NCBI RefSeq assembly: GCF_000374125.1
Contig: NZ_KB893637.1
Coordinates: forward strand, 124,001 to 188,000
Direction: 5' to 3'
Length of the DNA: 64,000 nt
Origin: Niabella aurantiaca DSM 17617
Lineage (GTDB): Bacteria; Bacteroidota; Bacteroidia; Chitinophagales; Chitinophagaceae
The position numbers and the translations under genes were made by a program. The notes beneath the pieces were generated by a model. It ran no database searches. It saw nothing but the letters and a program-made list of their open reading frames with translations, and was not told the DNA's origin. This document shows positions 15,868 to 25,591 of this stretch, in pieces; the stretch's first letter is position 1, and the number at the start of each line of letters is the position of its first letter.

Positions 15868-17637
15868 ATGAAATCAGCAAAGATAAAAGACCTTCCATTG
15901 AAGACCGGTCAACCAGATATCCGTTCTGTTGAGGTAGCCATTATCGGCGCCGGTGTCTCCGGTTTATACAGCGCATATCGCCTTACCAATGATGCCCATC
16001 ATCCTGTTGCGGCAGACCAGGTGCAGCTATTTGAAATGGGTGACCGCATTGGTGGCAGATTGGAATCGGTGCAGTTGCCAGGCATGAGCATTACCGGCGA
16101 ATTGGGCGGGATGCGCTACATGACCTCACAGGAGATCGTGACTTCCCTCATTGAAAATGTATTCAAAGATGAATTGGAGCATGTTGATTTCCCCATGGGT
16201 AACGATGCTGACCTCTTTGGGTATTTCAGGAAGCAGCGCCTGCACATGGGGGATTGGGTAGCGGCACAGAATAATGGAGAAAAACTGCAAACAAGATATT
16301 ACTTAAATGATGATGATATCGGCTATAGCGCCGATCAGCTATTCAATAAGATCATCTATGAAGTATTGGCCGCTGATCCTTGGTTTATGAAGGTATACGG
16401 CAGTTTGATTTCAAACCCATCTCCCTATCAGTATAACTTTAAGATCACGAGGGAAGAGTGGAACGATATCAAGCCAAAACTGACTTATAACTTCGATGGC
16501 CCTTACAAAGGAATGAAGGTTAACGAAATAGGATTTTGGAACCTGATCAAAGACCGGGTTTCAGAAGAAGGATATACTTTTTTATCTGTGGCGGGCGGCT
16601 ATTATTCCAATACCATCAACTGGAATGCCGCAGAGGCTTTTCCTTACATGGTAGGCGATTTTTCAAATGCCGGATCGACCTATAAAACGATCAACGGTGG
16701 TTATGACCTGATTGCTTATGCATTGGCAAACGCCTACCTCCAAAAAAATGGTGCGAATATCTGGATGGGAAATCGCCTGGAAACTTTTACAAGACAAAAA
16801 TCGGGTCTATATAAATACACCCTTGTATTTTTTAACGAGCAATCGCAGTCAAAATGGATTTTAGAAACGAATAAAATCGTTTTGGCCATGCCTCGCAGAT
16901 CACTCGAACTTCTGGATCAAAACAATTTCTTTTTTAACCAGGATACCCAAAAAGTTTTACAAAGGAATATCGCTTCCGTAATAAAAGAACCTTCCCTGAA
17001 GATCCTCATGGGATTTGAAAACCCCTGGTGGAAAGAAGATTTTGGGATCGAGGCCGGGCATTCCATCACTGACCTGCCCATGCGCCAATGCTATTATTTT
17101 GGAACCGACCCCAACAACGATCATTCTTTATTCCTGAGCAGTTATAACGATATGAACACGATCACCTTTTGGCAGACATTGGCCAGCTCGCGCAGATCGT
17201 ATGGAGCGAAAAGAAAATTATTCCAATTCCGGCCTGCAAAGCTGCTTTCCTCAGAGCAACCCGATGCTGCATTCCTGCTCAGATTACAATCCAACCAGGC
17301 GACGCAAGTGATGGTGGATGAAGCCATGAACCAGATCAGGGAATTACATGGCCGGGATACCATACCCGATCCTTATGTGACCTGGTTCAAAGACTGGACC
17401 CTCGATCCCTATGGCGGCGGCTACCATGCATGGAAGGCCAATTACAATATCCAGGAAGTAATGCAATACATGCGTAACCCCGACAAAGCGGAGTCCATTT
17501 ATATCTGCGGCGAAGCCTACTCCGACCAGCAAGGCTGGGTGGAAGGTGCATTCTGCGTTGCTGAAAATATGCTGGAAGATTTTTTTGATCTGAAGCGCCC
17601 CGATTGGATTCCATCCGACTATTACCTGGGTTGGTAA
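15868..17637 (+). CDS. Flavin-containing amine oxidase (MAO/L-amino-acid oxidase fold)
   Basis: 589 residues. GxGxxG motif VAIIGAGVSGLYSAYRLTND (about 27-46) and the second FAD block EMGDRIGGRLESVQLPG, LGGMRYM are those of monoamine and L-amino-acid oxidases. The C-terminal part has YICGEAYSDQQGWVEGAFCV, the FAD-binding GE(A/S)xSxxQGWVEGA signature. No signal peptide or membrane anchor. Predicted to oxidise an amine or amino acid, producing peroxide. It is one of two oxidases in the same cassette, which suggests two oxidation steps on one molecule. Separated from the previous gene by 57 bp and from the next by 17 bp. Confidence 0.85.
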   Translation: MKSAKIKDLPLKTGQPDIRSVEVAIIGAGVSGLYSAYRLTNDAHHPVAADQVQLFEMGDRIGGRLESVQLPGMSITGELGGMRYMTSQEIVTSLIENVFKDELEHVDFPMGNDADLFGYFRKQRLHMGDWVAAQNNGEKLQTRYYLNDDDIGYSADQLFNKIIYEVLAADPWFMKVYGSLISNPSPYQYNFKITREEWNDIKPKLTYNFDGPYKGMKVNEIGFWNLIKDRVSEEGYTFLSVAGGYYSNTINWNAAEAFPYMVGDFSNAGSTYKTINGGYDLIAYALANAYLQKNGANIWMGNRLETFTRQKSGLYKYTLVFFNEQSQSKWILETNKIVLAMPRRSLELLDQNNFFFNQDTQKVLQRNIASVIKEPSLKILMGFENPWWKEDFGIEAGHSITDLPMRQCYYFGTDPNNDHSLFLSSYNDMNTITFWQTLASSRRSYGAKRKLFQFRPAKLLSSEQPDAAFLLRLQSNQATQVMVDEAMNQIRELHGRDTIPDPYVTWFKDWTLDPYGGGYHAWKANYNIQEVMQYMRNPDKAESIYICGEAYSDQQGWVEGAFCVAENMLEDFFDLKRPDWIPSDYYLGW

Positions 17638-17654
17638 TCAGATAAAACAAAAAA

Positions 17655-19493
17655 ATGCTAAAGCAAATGACCAATGAATCTTTTGTGTCGTACGAGGTGA
17701 GGCTGCATCCCCAGCGCCTGGAAATGTCGGTGAAAATGCACATAACCGGAGATGTAGCTAAAGGCAAAAATGGGGGACTGTTGCTGGAATTACCAACCTG
17801 GGTCCCGGGTGATTACAGTTTTGAATCTTACGGCCGTGATATCTTTTCGATCACCGCCCACGATGCCCGGGGAAGTGCATTGCCCATTGAAAGAAAAGAG
17901 CTTAATGGTTATCTCATCAGGGTTACGGACGGACCGGTCTTAGTGGAATACCAGGCTGCCTGTTATGAGCCCGACCTGGGAGACGCCATGGGGATCGTAG
18001 ATACCGGTTATACTGTTCTGATGGGGACCCGTTATCTTTTTTGCGTTGATTTTGTGGGTGCCTGTTCGGTGGATTATGCGGAAATACCGGATGGCTGGCG
18101 AATACATCATCCTTCCGGGGCGACAAGAGCCGGCAATACTAACAAATGGACCTATCCCAGCTTTGAAATCCTTTTGGATACGCCTGTTTGCTTTGGTGGT
18201 TTTAGGTTGCTTCAAAGAATAATAAAAGATACAATATTTTATTTTGTCTTTGTAGATAAAGGCCTGGGCTTTGATGAAAAAGTAAATGAATTTGTAGACA
18301 AAGTGAGTTTGACCGCTGAAAAGATCCATGATGTATTTGGATTATTTCCTTTTTCGGACTACACCTTCATATTGTCGCTGAATCCACAGGCAGATTGGGG
18401 GCTGGAACACTTAACCAGCAACATGAGCGGCATCGGCCCGGAAGTGTTTGTCGACGACGGTTTATTTGCAACCGGAATACGTGTTTGCGCCCATGAGCTG
18501 TTCCATGCCTGGAATGTACGAAGACTAAGGCCTGCGCCATTCGGTCAATTAAAACACCAGCTATGCTGCGGCAGCTTTACCGAAGGTTTGTGGATGGCCG
18601 AGGGTTTTACCCGTTATTATGAATTTCTGATAAGCGCCAGAGCTAAAGTCTATTCGCCGGATCAATTTTTCAGCGCCATCGCAGGATATTTCCAGCATTT
18701 GACGCAGCAACCGGCTTACTCCCGCGTATCGGTTACAGATGCTTCATTGGCGACTTATATGAATCATAGCAAATATCCGGGACGAGTCAATAATAGCATC
18801 GATTACTACGACAAAGGCATGCTGATCGCATTTGGATTGGATGCAAGATTACGGTCGGCTGATAAGCAAGCCAAATATGCCAGTCTTGACGACAGCTTTA
18901 AGGCATTTTATCTCCAATACTTTGGTGACGGCACCGCTATTCCCAACGACTATGTTGGTTATACGACAAAAGAAGTGATTCAGTTCTATGAAGAAGTGCA
19001 ACCTGGGTTGGGAAGCATATTGGCTGCGCAATTGATGGAACCCGGAAATATAGATACGGATAGCCAACTGGAAGCGATAGGCTTTGAAGTAAAATGGCTG
19101 GATACCCGTTATCTCGGATTATTTTTTCTGAATGACGGAGCCCCAACCATTTACGGCGTGGCCGACGATAGTCCGGCCGGCAAGGCAGGTATTGCACCTA
19201 ACGATGTCATTCAGGCCATCAATGGTTTTGCCTTTTCTCAGAAAGGATTGGAATGGGCAGGAAGTCAAACAGCTTCGGTTCACCTGGAGGTGCTGAGGGG
19301 CCATAGAAAACTAACTTTTCAGTTAACGCCAGCTGCATTCAGGAAAATGGATTACCTCCTTTGGAAAGGAACAGACGTCCAGGCGGAAAAAATAAACCGG
19401 TGGCTGGATACAGAAGATTTTAAACCTGCTGTTGGCCAAAGATTTGATTTGGATTTCTACGATAATTTTCATGGCATAGAAAAAATGGTATAA
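17655..19493 (+). CDS. M61-family metallopeptidase with PDZ domain
   Basis: 612 residues. N-terminal M61 beta domain (about 10-175) with TWVPGDYSFESYGRDI; catalytic domain with the zinc motif HELFHAWN (H280, E281, H284) and a downstream Glu in WMAEGFTRYY (E316) as third ligand. A PDZ domain follows near residues 480-560 (YGVADDSPAGKAGIAPNDVI). Family members (glycyl aminopeptidases) usually carry a signal peptide; this one has none, so it probably acts in the cytosol, together with the two oxidases. ATG at 17655 is used; one at 17667 is equally possible. It may trim a peptide substrate or product of the cassette (inference). Confidence 0.88.
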   Translation: MLKQMTNESFVSYEVRLHPQRLEMSVKMHITGDVAKGKNGGLLLELPTWVPGDYSFESYGRDIFSITAHDARGSALPIERKELNGYLIRVTDGPVLVEYQAACYEPDLGDAMGIVDTGYTVLMGTRYLFCVDFVGACSVDYAEIPDGWRIHHPSGATRAGNTNKWTYPSFEILLDTPVCFGGFRLLQRIIKDTIFYFVFVDKGLGFDEKVNEFVDKVSLTAEKIHDVFGLFPFSDYTFILSLNPQADWGLEHLTSNMSGIGPEVFVDDGLFATGIRVCAHELFHAWNVRRLRPAPFGQLKHQLCCGSFTEGLWMAEGFTRYYEFLISARAKVYSPDQFFSAIAGYFQHLTQQPAYSRVSVTDASLATYMNHSKYPGRVNNSIDYYDKGMLIAFGLDARLRSADKQAKYASLDDSFKAFYLQYFGDGTAIPNDYVGYTTKEVIQFYEEVQPGLGSILAAQLMEPGNIDTDSQLEAIGFEVKWLDTRYLGLFFLNDGAPTIYGVADDSPAGKAGIAPNDVIQAINGFAFSQKGLEWAGSQTASVHLEVLRGHRKLTFQLTPAAFRKMDYLLWKGTDVQAEKINRWLDTEDFKPAVGQRFDLDFYDNFHGIEKMV

Positions 19494-19514
19494 TAAAATT
19501 CATAAACGATAAAC

Positions 19515-19550
19515 GGATAGGGTAATGAGGGTTCGCCCTTTCAGCTATCC
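19515..19550. repeat. Nested hairpin with TTCG tetraloop
   Basis: Outer arms GGATAG (19515-19520) and CTATCC (19545-19550); inner stem AGGG-TTCG-CCCT (19528-19539). It lies in the 82-bp gap between the peptidase and the heme-barrel gene. With no T run it is probably an mRNA stabiliser or processing site rather than a terminator. Confidence 0.5.
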
Positions 19551-19575
19551 TGCCGGTTAATTAAAAAAAACAAAA

Positions 19576-21039
19576 ATGCTTAAGCGAAAAAAAGAAGGCT
19601 ATAAAGCGGGTGCTTCGTCCCTCCTCAAAAGTTCAGGTGCAGATCAAGGTACCCTGGCGCAAATCATGTCGGGATATTCGAAGCTGCTGATCGATGATCC
19701 GGTCAGGCCATTTAAGGAAGAAAACCTCGAGCAGATCGGCAACGATGTGGATTACGGTATTTTACAGGCATTGGATGGCACATGGGTAAGCTATAATGCC
19801 AACTATAACAAAAGTGTTAACAAGCCTTCATTGGCCAGTGGAATACATACCACCATCATGCCCTCACCGGGTACCAATTCAGGAACGATCCCTGGTAAGT
19901 TCAGTTTTGACTGTGAAGAATATATCGAGAAATTGACATTTTCGCTGGTACCCGGCGGTGTACGTAACCGTGGCGGGGCAAGTGAATTATTTTGCGGAGC
20001 GGTTAAGTATGAGCAAACGATCAAAAGTGTAAATAAAGCGGCCGAACAGGGGCCTTTAAAATACACACCCATCCACGAAGAAAATGGGATGTACTTGTGG
20101 CTTAGTGATGTGTACAATCATGCCGCTACCGAAGAATCGATCAAAAGAGATCGCGGCATTCACGCTTTTTCCGAGGAAGACTTTAAGCTGTACGGTTACA
20201 AAGGGGAATATAGAAATGAACCCCTGGTTCAGGTATCGACAGATGAAAATAATAAGAAGTATATTCTTTTAAGTGAATTGGCAGCAGGACAGGAATACTT
20301 TGAGATCATCCCGGCCCAGGAGCTAAAACCAGGCGCAGGCGTCGATGGCCCCTACTTTATTCCTGACTACTCTATTTCAAGGAGTGGTGTGATCCCACAT
20401 GGCAGCACCGTTACTTTATTGGGAGATATCCAACCCAACGGCGATAGTTATCTGATCAATGGTGCGCCTCAATTTCCTTACGGTGATGCTGCCTGGCAAA
20501 CCGACCACCTTGCTATTTCAAGAACAATGGGTGGGGCAGGTGCCAGTCCGTCAAATCCCATCAATCTTGACCAGCCTGCACCAGCATGGGTACAGGACAC
20601 GCTCACCGATGAGAATGACCCCGGCTCTAACAAAATCTATACGCAAAGAATACTTGCCGATGAACTTTATCCTTATTCCGTAAGACCCGATCTGAGACTT
20701 AGGGATACCTTAAGTGGACAACAGGTAAGCAATTACGTATTTGTTCAGCTGTCATCCAAAATGAAAACCGGCGCACAGGGCGGTATTTTAAATGTTCCTT
20801 TTGTGAATCGTTTTGTTCCTACCGTTGAAGTGGACATGAGCATGTGGATCGAGACAGTGATTGAAGACGGGAAAGAAATTCTTCAGCTGCAATACGAACA
20901 AATCGTATTTTTTGAATTTGATTTCGGAAATGACGGTGGCACCACCAGCTGGCCGCATATACAGGTCAATACTCTTCGCAAGATAGCCGATATTCCAGCG
21001 GATCAGCGACGTGTAATAGAAGAGCAATTTCCGGAGTAA
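19576..21039 (+). CDS. Predicted heme-binding (lipocalin-like barrel) protein
   Basis: 487 residues without signal peptide or membrane segments. The central part follows the pattern of a family often annotated as heme-binding or peroxidase-like: LDGTWVSYNANYN, then TTIMPSPG, EYIEKLTFSLVPGGVRNRGG, VKYEQTIKSV, TPIHEENGMYLWL, RDRGIHAFSEED and IPHGSTVTLLGDI. This suggests a beta-barrel that starts with the LxGTW lipocalin/nitrobindin motif, extended by a long C-terminal domain (about 330-487) I do not recognise. Last gene of the oxidase/peptidase cargo; it could use or detoxify peroxide made by the oxidases (inference). Function should be treated as unknown. Confidence 0.6.
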   Translation: MLKRKKEGYKAGASSLLKSSGADQGTLAQIMSGYSKLLIDDPVRPFKEENLEQIGNDVDYGILQALDGTWVSYNANYNKSVNKPSLASGIHTTIMPSPGTNSGTIPGKFSFDCEEYIEKLTFSLVPGGVRNRGGASELFCGAVKYEQTIKSVNKAAEQGPLKYTPIHEENGMYLWLSDVYNHAATEESIKRDRGIHAFSEEDFKLYGYKGEYRNEPLVQVSTDENNKKYILLSELAAGQEYFEIIPAQELKPGAGVDGPYFIPDYSISRSGVIPHGSTVTLLGDIQPNGDSYLINGAPQFPYGDAAWQTDHLAISRTMGGAGASPSNPINLDQPAPAWVQDTLTDENDPGSNKIYTQRILADELYPYSVRPDLRLRDTLSGQQVSNYVFVQLSSKMKTGAQGGILNVPFVNRFVPTVEVDMSMWIETVIEDGKEILQLQYEQIVFFEFDFGNDGGTTSWPHIQVNTLRKIADIPADQRRVIEEQFPE

Positions 21040-21227
21040 AAAATAGGTTGCCGCTTAAAAGGCGCGTAACTTAGAGCGACAGCTTTTCGAATAAAATCGT
21101 AACAAATAAAACGTGGGTTTTGAAAATGACATTACTTGCAATTTATACATGATATCAAATCCTGCCAACTTCCTTAAATTTCGTAGAAATAAGTTCGATA
21201 TTTATATGGAAGGGCAACGAATAAAAG

Positions 21228-21253
21228 GCTCAGTAGCAATGCTGGGCTTTTTT
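21228..21253 (+). terminator. Terminator-like hairpin, near-copy of the tRNA-Pro terminator
   Basis: Stem GCTCAGTA/TGCTGGGC with GCAA loop, then six T; only two differences from the hairpin at 13719-13738. The 30 bp upstream (GTTCGA at 21193-21198, GGGCAACGAATAAAA at 21212-21226) also loosely resemble a tRNA 3' end. It is a candidate right boundary of the island and may also terminate the heme-barrel operon. Confidence 0.7.
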
Positions 21254-21287
21254 GTGTGATGCCTGCGGCAAATGCAGGACCCATGCT

Positions 21288-22337
21288 TCAGGACTTAAGG
21301 GACCTGCCCGCGCGATCCTTTTTTCCTGTGGATTCGCGGATGATGAGGCTGCTGGGAATGGTTACATTTTTGCCTTCCGGGGTTCCTTTCCCGCTCTTTT
21401 TTGTTTTGATCTTTTCAATTAAGGTTTGTGCGGCCGTTTCGCCCATCAGCAGGCCGGGATAGTCGATGGTTGACAGTTTCGGGCTGATCAGACTGCCGAG
21501 GATATCATTGTTAAAGCCGATCACCCCCATATCTCCGGGAATACGGATGCCGCTCTGTTGCAGGGCATCCATACAAACAGCAGCGGCAAAATCGTTGGTG
21601 ACAAAAAAGGCATCCGGTTTTTGCGCCAGAAGTTTGTTCATTGCTTCTAAAGTATCTTCCCGGTTCAGGCTGCAGCTTTCCACCAGCTCCGGGCTGAACC
21701 GGATATTCCGGTCTGCCAGCGCCTTTTTATACCCTCTGAGCCGCTCTTCATAAACGTTGCGCTGTAAGCTGGCCGTGATGTGCGCAATGCGCCGGTATCC
21801 CTGGTCCAGCAAATGGGCCGTGGCCTGGTAACCGGCTTTAAAGTTGTCGATGACGATTTTGCTGCAGGGCATCTTCTTAACGACCCGGTCAAAAAAGACA
21901 ACGGGAATGCCTTGTTCAAAAAATGGGTTGAAATGATCGGTGGCCGAGGTGTTCATGGCCAGTGATACGATCAGCCCGTCCACTCTTTTGTTAAAAAGAT
22001 TCCGGGTATTGGCGATCTCCCGCCCGCCGTCTTCGCCCGAGTGCGCGATCAGGATATCGTATTTTTCCCTGGTGGTGATCTTTTCAATACCGGCAAGCAC
22101 GGAAGTGGCGAAATAGCTGTTGACCTCGTGGAGCAGCACACCAATGGTACGCGACTGCTGCTTGCGCAGGTTGCGGGCAATGAGGTTTTGCCGGTAGCCC
22201 ATTTTTTCCGCCATGGCCCGGATCTTTTCCCGGGTATGGGGTTTTACCAGCGGGCTGTTGTCCAGTGCCCGGCTGATGGTGGCCGTGGAAAGATTGAGCG
22301 CGCGCGCAAGGTCATAAATGGTTACCTGTTTCTCCAT
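21288..22337 (-). CDS. LacI-family regulator of the xylose genes
   Basis: 349 residues. N-terminal HTH (VTIYDLARALNLSTATISRA) and hinge (NLIARNLRKQQSRTIGVLL), followed by a periplasmic-binding-type sensor domain with DGLIVSLAMNT, VVFFDRVV and VIGFNNDILGSLISPKLSTI. Divergent from xylB across 118 bp that hold a palindrome and its own -7 element TACATTTG (22343-22350, minus strand), five bases before the ATG. Expected to regulate xylose (or xylulose) catabolism and itself; effector inferred from neighbours. It lies just outside the candidate right edge of the tRNA-Pro island. Confidence 0.9.
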   Translation of the reverse strand: MEKQVTIYDLARALNLSTATISRALDNSPLVKPHTREKIRAMAEKMGYRQNLIARNLRKQQSRTIGVLLHEVNSYFATSVLAGIEKITTREKYDILIAHSGEDGGREIANTRNLFNKRVDGLIVSLAMNTSATDHFNPFFEQGIPVVFFDRVVKKMPCSKIVIDNFKAGYQATAHLLDQGYRRIAHITASLQRNVYEERLRGYKKALADRNIRFSPELVESCSLNREDTLEAMNKLLAQKPDAFFVTNDFAAAVCMDALQQSGIRIPGDMGVIGFNNDILGSLISPKLSTIDYPGLLMGETAAQTLIEKIKTKKSGKGTPEGKNVTIPSSLIIRESTGKKDRAGRSLKS

Positions 22338-22342
22338 AAGGG

Positions 22343-22396
22343 CAAATGTACCTTTTTTTGATCCATTTTATATCAAAAATGAAATCGATTACATTT
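22343..22396. promoter_or_regulatory. Divergent xyl control region: -7 element and LacI-type palindrome
   Basis: On the minus strand TACATTTG (22343-22350) is an exact -7 element for the regulator. Upstream lie an inverted pair TTTTTGAT/ATCAAAAA (22355-22362 and 22372-22379) and a 20-bp near-palindrome AAATGAAATCGATTACATTT (22377-22396, centred on ATCGAT, one mismatched pair). The latter has the CG-centred form of LacI-family operators and is the best operator candidate. Confidence 0.6.
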
Positions 22397-22455
22397 AAAA
22401 ATATGTATATTGCATTGCTTTCCCGGAAAGGGGGGCGCTCAAAAAGTTTTGATCC

Positions 22456-23970
22456 ATGATTGCTGAAAGAAAAAGAACGTTTTTACTGGGTATTGATGTA
22501 GGTACCTCTGCGGTAAAAGTAGCCCTGGTAGAGGTCGCGACAGGGGCCGTAGTGGCCACGGCATCCTATCCGGAGACCGAAGAGCGGGGAATAAAATCGG
22601 TTGAGCCGGGATGGGCGGAGCAGGATCCGGAGCAGTGGTGGGCGGATGTGCAGACGGCCGTTCACGGGTTGCGTGAGCAGTCGGCCTGTGACCTGCACGC
22701 TGTTGAGGCGATCGGCATTACCTACCAGATGCACGGGCTGGTGATCACTGACAGGGAACAGCACCTGCTGCGGGATGCCATCATCTGGTGCGACAGCCGG
22801 GCGGTTCCGGAAGGGGCCCGGGCATTGCAGGCTATCGGAAAGGAAAAATGCCTGCACCATTTGCTGAATTACCCGGGCAATTTTACAGCGGCTAAGCTGG
22901 CCTGGGTGCGGCGGCAGGAGCCCGCAGTATATGCCCGGATCGATAAGGCGATGTTACCGGGCGACTATATAGCCCTGCGGTTAAGCGGTGAGGTCACCAG
23001 CACGGTTTCGATGCTGTCGGAAGGGGTTTTCTGGGACTTCAGGGCGCACCGGCTCTCACAGGAGATCCTTGACTTTTTTGAGTTTGATGACCGTTTTTTT
23101 GCGGAAACCCGGCCCGTTTTTGCCACACATGGCAACCTGGCGGCAACAGTGGCCGAAGCCCTGCAGCTGACACCGGGGATCCCTATTACCTATAAAGCAG
23201 GCGACCAGCTGAACAATGCGCTTTCATTAAATGTGTTGCAGCCGGGAGAGATCGCCGCAACCGCCGGTACCAGCGGTGTCATCTATGCCGTGACCGATCA
23301 GCTGGTCTATGACCCGCTTTCGAGGATCAACAGTTTTGCGCATGTGAATCATGATCCGGAACAAACACGCATCGGGCTGTTGCTATGCATCAATGGTGCC
23401 GGCATCAGCAACCGCTGGATCCGCGACTGCACCGGAGCGCAGCATTCTTATGTCCAGATGAATGAAATGGCGGCAACCGTACCCGCCGGCGCAGACGGGC
23501 TGCTCTATTTCCCTTTTGGCAACGGTGCGGAACGTATGCTGGAAAACGGCATCATCCATGCCGGTTTTTGGGAAATCGACCTGAACCGGCATCGTACGGC
23601 GCATTTATACCGTGCGGTGCAGGAGGGTATTGCTTTTGCCTTTCGCTATGGACTGGACATCATGCGGGCGAACGGCCTCCGGGCAAAAGTGGTCAAGGCG
23701 GGAAAAGCCAATCTGTTTTTAAGCAGGGTATTTGCCGAAGTATTTGTAAACGTGACCGGGCTTACGCTGGAGCTGTATCATACCGATGCCAGTGTGGGCG
23801 CGGCGATAGGGGCCGGTATCGGGCTCGGGATCTATACAGAAGCAAATGCATTCGAAAATCTCCGCCAGGCAGCGGTCATTACCCCCGATGCCGTGCAACA
23901 CGGGCATTATGAAACCATTTACCAGGATTGGCTTAAAAAGCTGGATCAACAGATTCTTCAAAATAAATAA
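22456..23970 (+). CDS. xylB: Xylulokinase
   Basis: 504 residues, FGGY kinase family. Phosphorylates D-xylulose to xylulose 5-phosphate for the pentose phosphate pathway. Visible: ATP loop [19 protein letters not shown] (8-26), substrate region [13 protein letters not shown] and IIWCDSRA, hinge [17 protein letters not shown] and GTSGVIYAV (phosphate 2 motif), and C-terminal [15 protein letters not shown]. Followed by xylA after 17 bp, an operon order common in Bacteroidota. Divergent from a LacI regulator with a palindrome between them. Cytosolic. Confidence 0.95.
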   Translation: MIAERKRTFLLGIDVGTSAVKVALVEVATGAVVATASYPETEERGIKSVEPGWAEQDPEQWWADVQTAVHGLREQSACDLHAVEAIGITYQMHGLVITDREQHLLRDAIIWCDSRAVPEGARALQAIGKEKCLHHLLNYPGNFTAAKLAWVRRQEPAVYARIDKAMLPGDYIALRLSGEVTSTVSMLSEGVFWDFRAHRLSQEILDFFEFDDRFFAETRPVFATHGNLAATVAEALQLTPGIPITYKAGDQLNNALSLNVLQPGEIAATAGTSGVIYAVTDQLVYDPLSRINSFAHVNHDPEQTRIGLLLCINGAGISNRWIRDCTGAQHSYVQMNEMAATVPAGADGLLYFPFGNGAERMLENGIIHAGFWEIDLNRHRTAHLYRAVQEGIAFAFRYGLDIMRANGLRAKVVKAGKANLFLSRVFAEVFVNVTGLTLELYHTDASVGAAIGAGIGLGIYTEANAFENLRQAAVITPDAVQHGHYETIYQDWLKKLDQQILQNK

Positions 23971-23987
23971 TAAAAATAATAAGCATT

Positions 23988-25316
23988 ATGCAGGTACTTA
24001 CAGGAGCGACCGAATATTTTAAGGGGATCGGACAAATAAAATTCGAGGGACAGGGATCCGACAACCCGCTGGCTTTTCGCTGGTATGATGAAACCCGGGT
24101 GGTGGCAGGCAAACCCTTAAAGGAATGGCTGCGTTTTGCCTGTTCCTACTGGCACTCTTTTAATGGCAACGGAACGGACCCCTTTGGCGGGCCCACCCAT
24201 TTCTTTACGTGGGATCAGAAGACGGATACACTGGAAAGAGCAAAGGATAAAATGGACGCGGCTTTTGAATTCTTTACTAAAATGTCCATTCCATTTTATT
24301 GTTTCCATGATGTGGACCTGGTTGACCATGATAATGACGTGGCAGAAAATGAACGGCGGCTGGATGCCATTACCAGCTATGCCCTGGAAAAACAGCAGGC
24401 AAGCGGGGTGCAGTTATTATGGGGAACAGCCAACCTGTTCTCGCATATACGGTATATGAATGGTGCGGCCACCAATCCTGATTTCAGAGCGGTGACCCAT
24501 GCGGGGGCCCAGGTAAAGGCGGCATTGGATGCTACTATAAAGCTGGGGGGTGAAAACTACGTATTCTGGGGCGGCCGGGAAGGCTATATGAGCCTGCTGA
24601 ACACCAACATGAAAAAAGAGCAGGAGCACCTGGCGCGTTTTTTACATATGGCAAAGGACTATGCGCGGCGCCAGGGATTTAAGGGTACTTTTTTTATTGA
24701 GCCCAAGCCCTGCGAACCTACCAAGCACCAATATGATTACGATGTGGCCACCGTCATCAGTTTTTTACGCCAGTACGGCCTTTTGGAAGATTTTAAATTA
24801 AACATCGAGGTAAATCATGCTACCCTGGCCGGGCACACATTCCAGCACGAGCTGCAGGTAGCTGCAGATGCCGGGCTTTTGGGCTCTATGGATGCCAACC
24901 GGGGTGATTATCAGAACGGATGGGATACCGACCAGTTCCCCAGTAATCTCAATGAACTGACGGAGGCCATGCTGGTTATCCTGGAAGCCGGGGGACTCAG
25001 TTGCGGCGGTATCAATTTTGACGCAAAAATACGGCGGAACTCAACGGATGCGGCAGATCTCTTTTATGCGCATATCGGCGGCATGGACGCCTTTGCGCGG
25101 GCACTGATCATTGCCGACAACATCCTGCAGCAATCAGATTACCTGAAGCTGCGCAAAGAGCGGTATGCATCCTTTGAGAGCGGAACGGGTAAAGACTTTG
25201 AAGAAGGAAAGCTGCGCCTTGAGGATCTTCGTGACCTTGCCCGGCAGGGCGGGGAGCCGGAGGTGATCAGCGGCCGGCAGGAGTATTATGAAAATATTGT
25301 GAACCGTTATATTTAA
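23988..25316 (+). CDS. xylA: Xylose isomerase
   Basis: 442 residues, the usual length of class II xylose isomerases. Interconverts D-xylose and D-xylulose using two divalent metals. Family features: [13 protein letters not shown] near the start, [13 protein letters not shown] with the catalytic His, [18 protein letters not shown] (metal Glu and following Lys/His), [18 protein letters not shown] and GSMDANRGD (metal ligands), and [13 protein letters not shown]. It ends the xyl operon; no xylose transporter gene lies in the window. Confidence 0.96.
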   Translation: MQVLTGATEYFKGIGQIKFEGQGSDNPLAFRWYDETRVVAGKPLKEWLRFACSYWHSFNGNGTDPFGGPTHFFTWDQKTDTLERAKDKMDAAFEFFTKMSIPFYCFHDVDLVDHDNDVAENERRLDAITSYALEKQQASGVQLLWGTANLFSHIRYMNGAATNPDFRAVTHAGAQVKAALDATIKLGGENYVFWGGREGYMSLLNTNMKKEQEHLARFLHMAKDYARRQGFKGTFFIEPKPCEPTKHQYDYDVATVISFLRQYGLLEDFKLNIEVNHATLAGHTFQHELQVAADAGLLGSMDANRGDYQNGWDTDQFPSNLNELTEAMLVILEAGGLSCGGINFDAKIRRNSTDAADLFYAHIGGMDAFARALIIADNILQQSDYLKLRKERYASFESGTGKDFEEGKLRLEDLRDLARQGGEPEVISGRQEYYENIVNRYI

Positions 25317-25410
25317 GGCCGGGCGTTATAGGAGCAGGGTAACGATTCCTGCAAATAGTTCCGGGGTGCGGTATTCATATGGCATCCCGGAATTTATTTA
25401 GAAGGATGAA

Positions 25411-25507
25411 CCCCGTTTTACAGATGGCGGCCCTAAGCAGATGCGATAAAAAGCAGGTGCCTTTTAATGGCTATACGGATTCTCACGGATCGTTTTTAAG
25501 CAACTTC
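25411..25507. repeat. Dispersed intergenic repeat, copy B
   Basis: Partner of copy A at 4309-4420. Most conserved at its right end: GATTCTCACGGATCG and GTTTTTAAGCAACTTC against GATTCTCGCGGATCG and GTTTTTAAGCAGCTTC. Confidence 0.7.
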
Positions 25508-25591
25508 ATGGTGTTGAGAAGATTTCGTAACTTGTAATATAAAATTTGTAATTAGAACTTTTAATTACAAATAACTTATTACAAACGTTCT

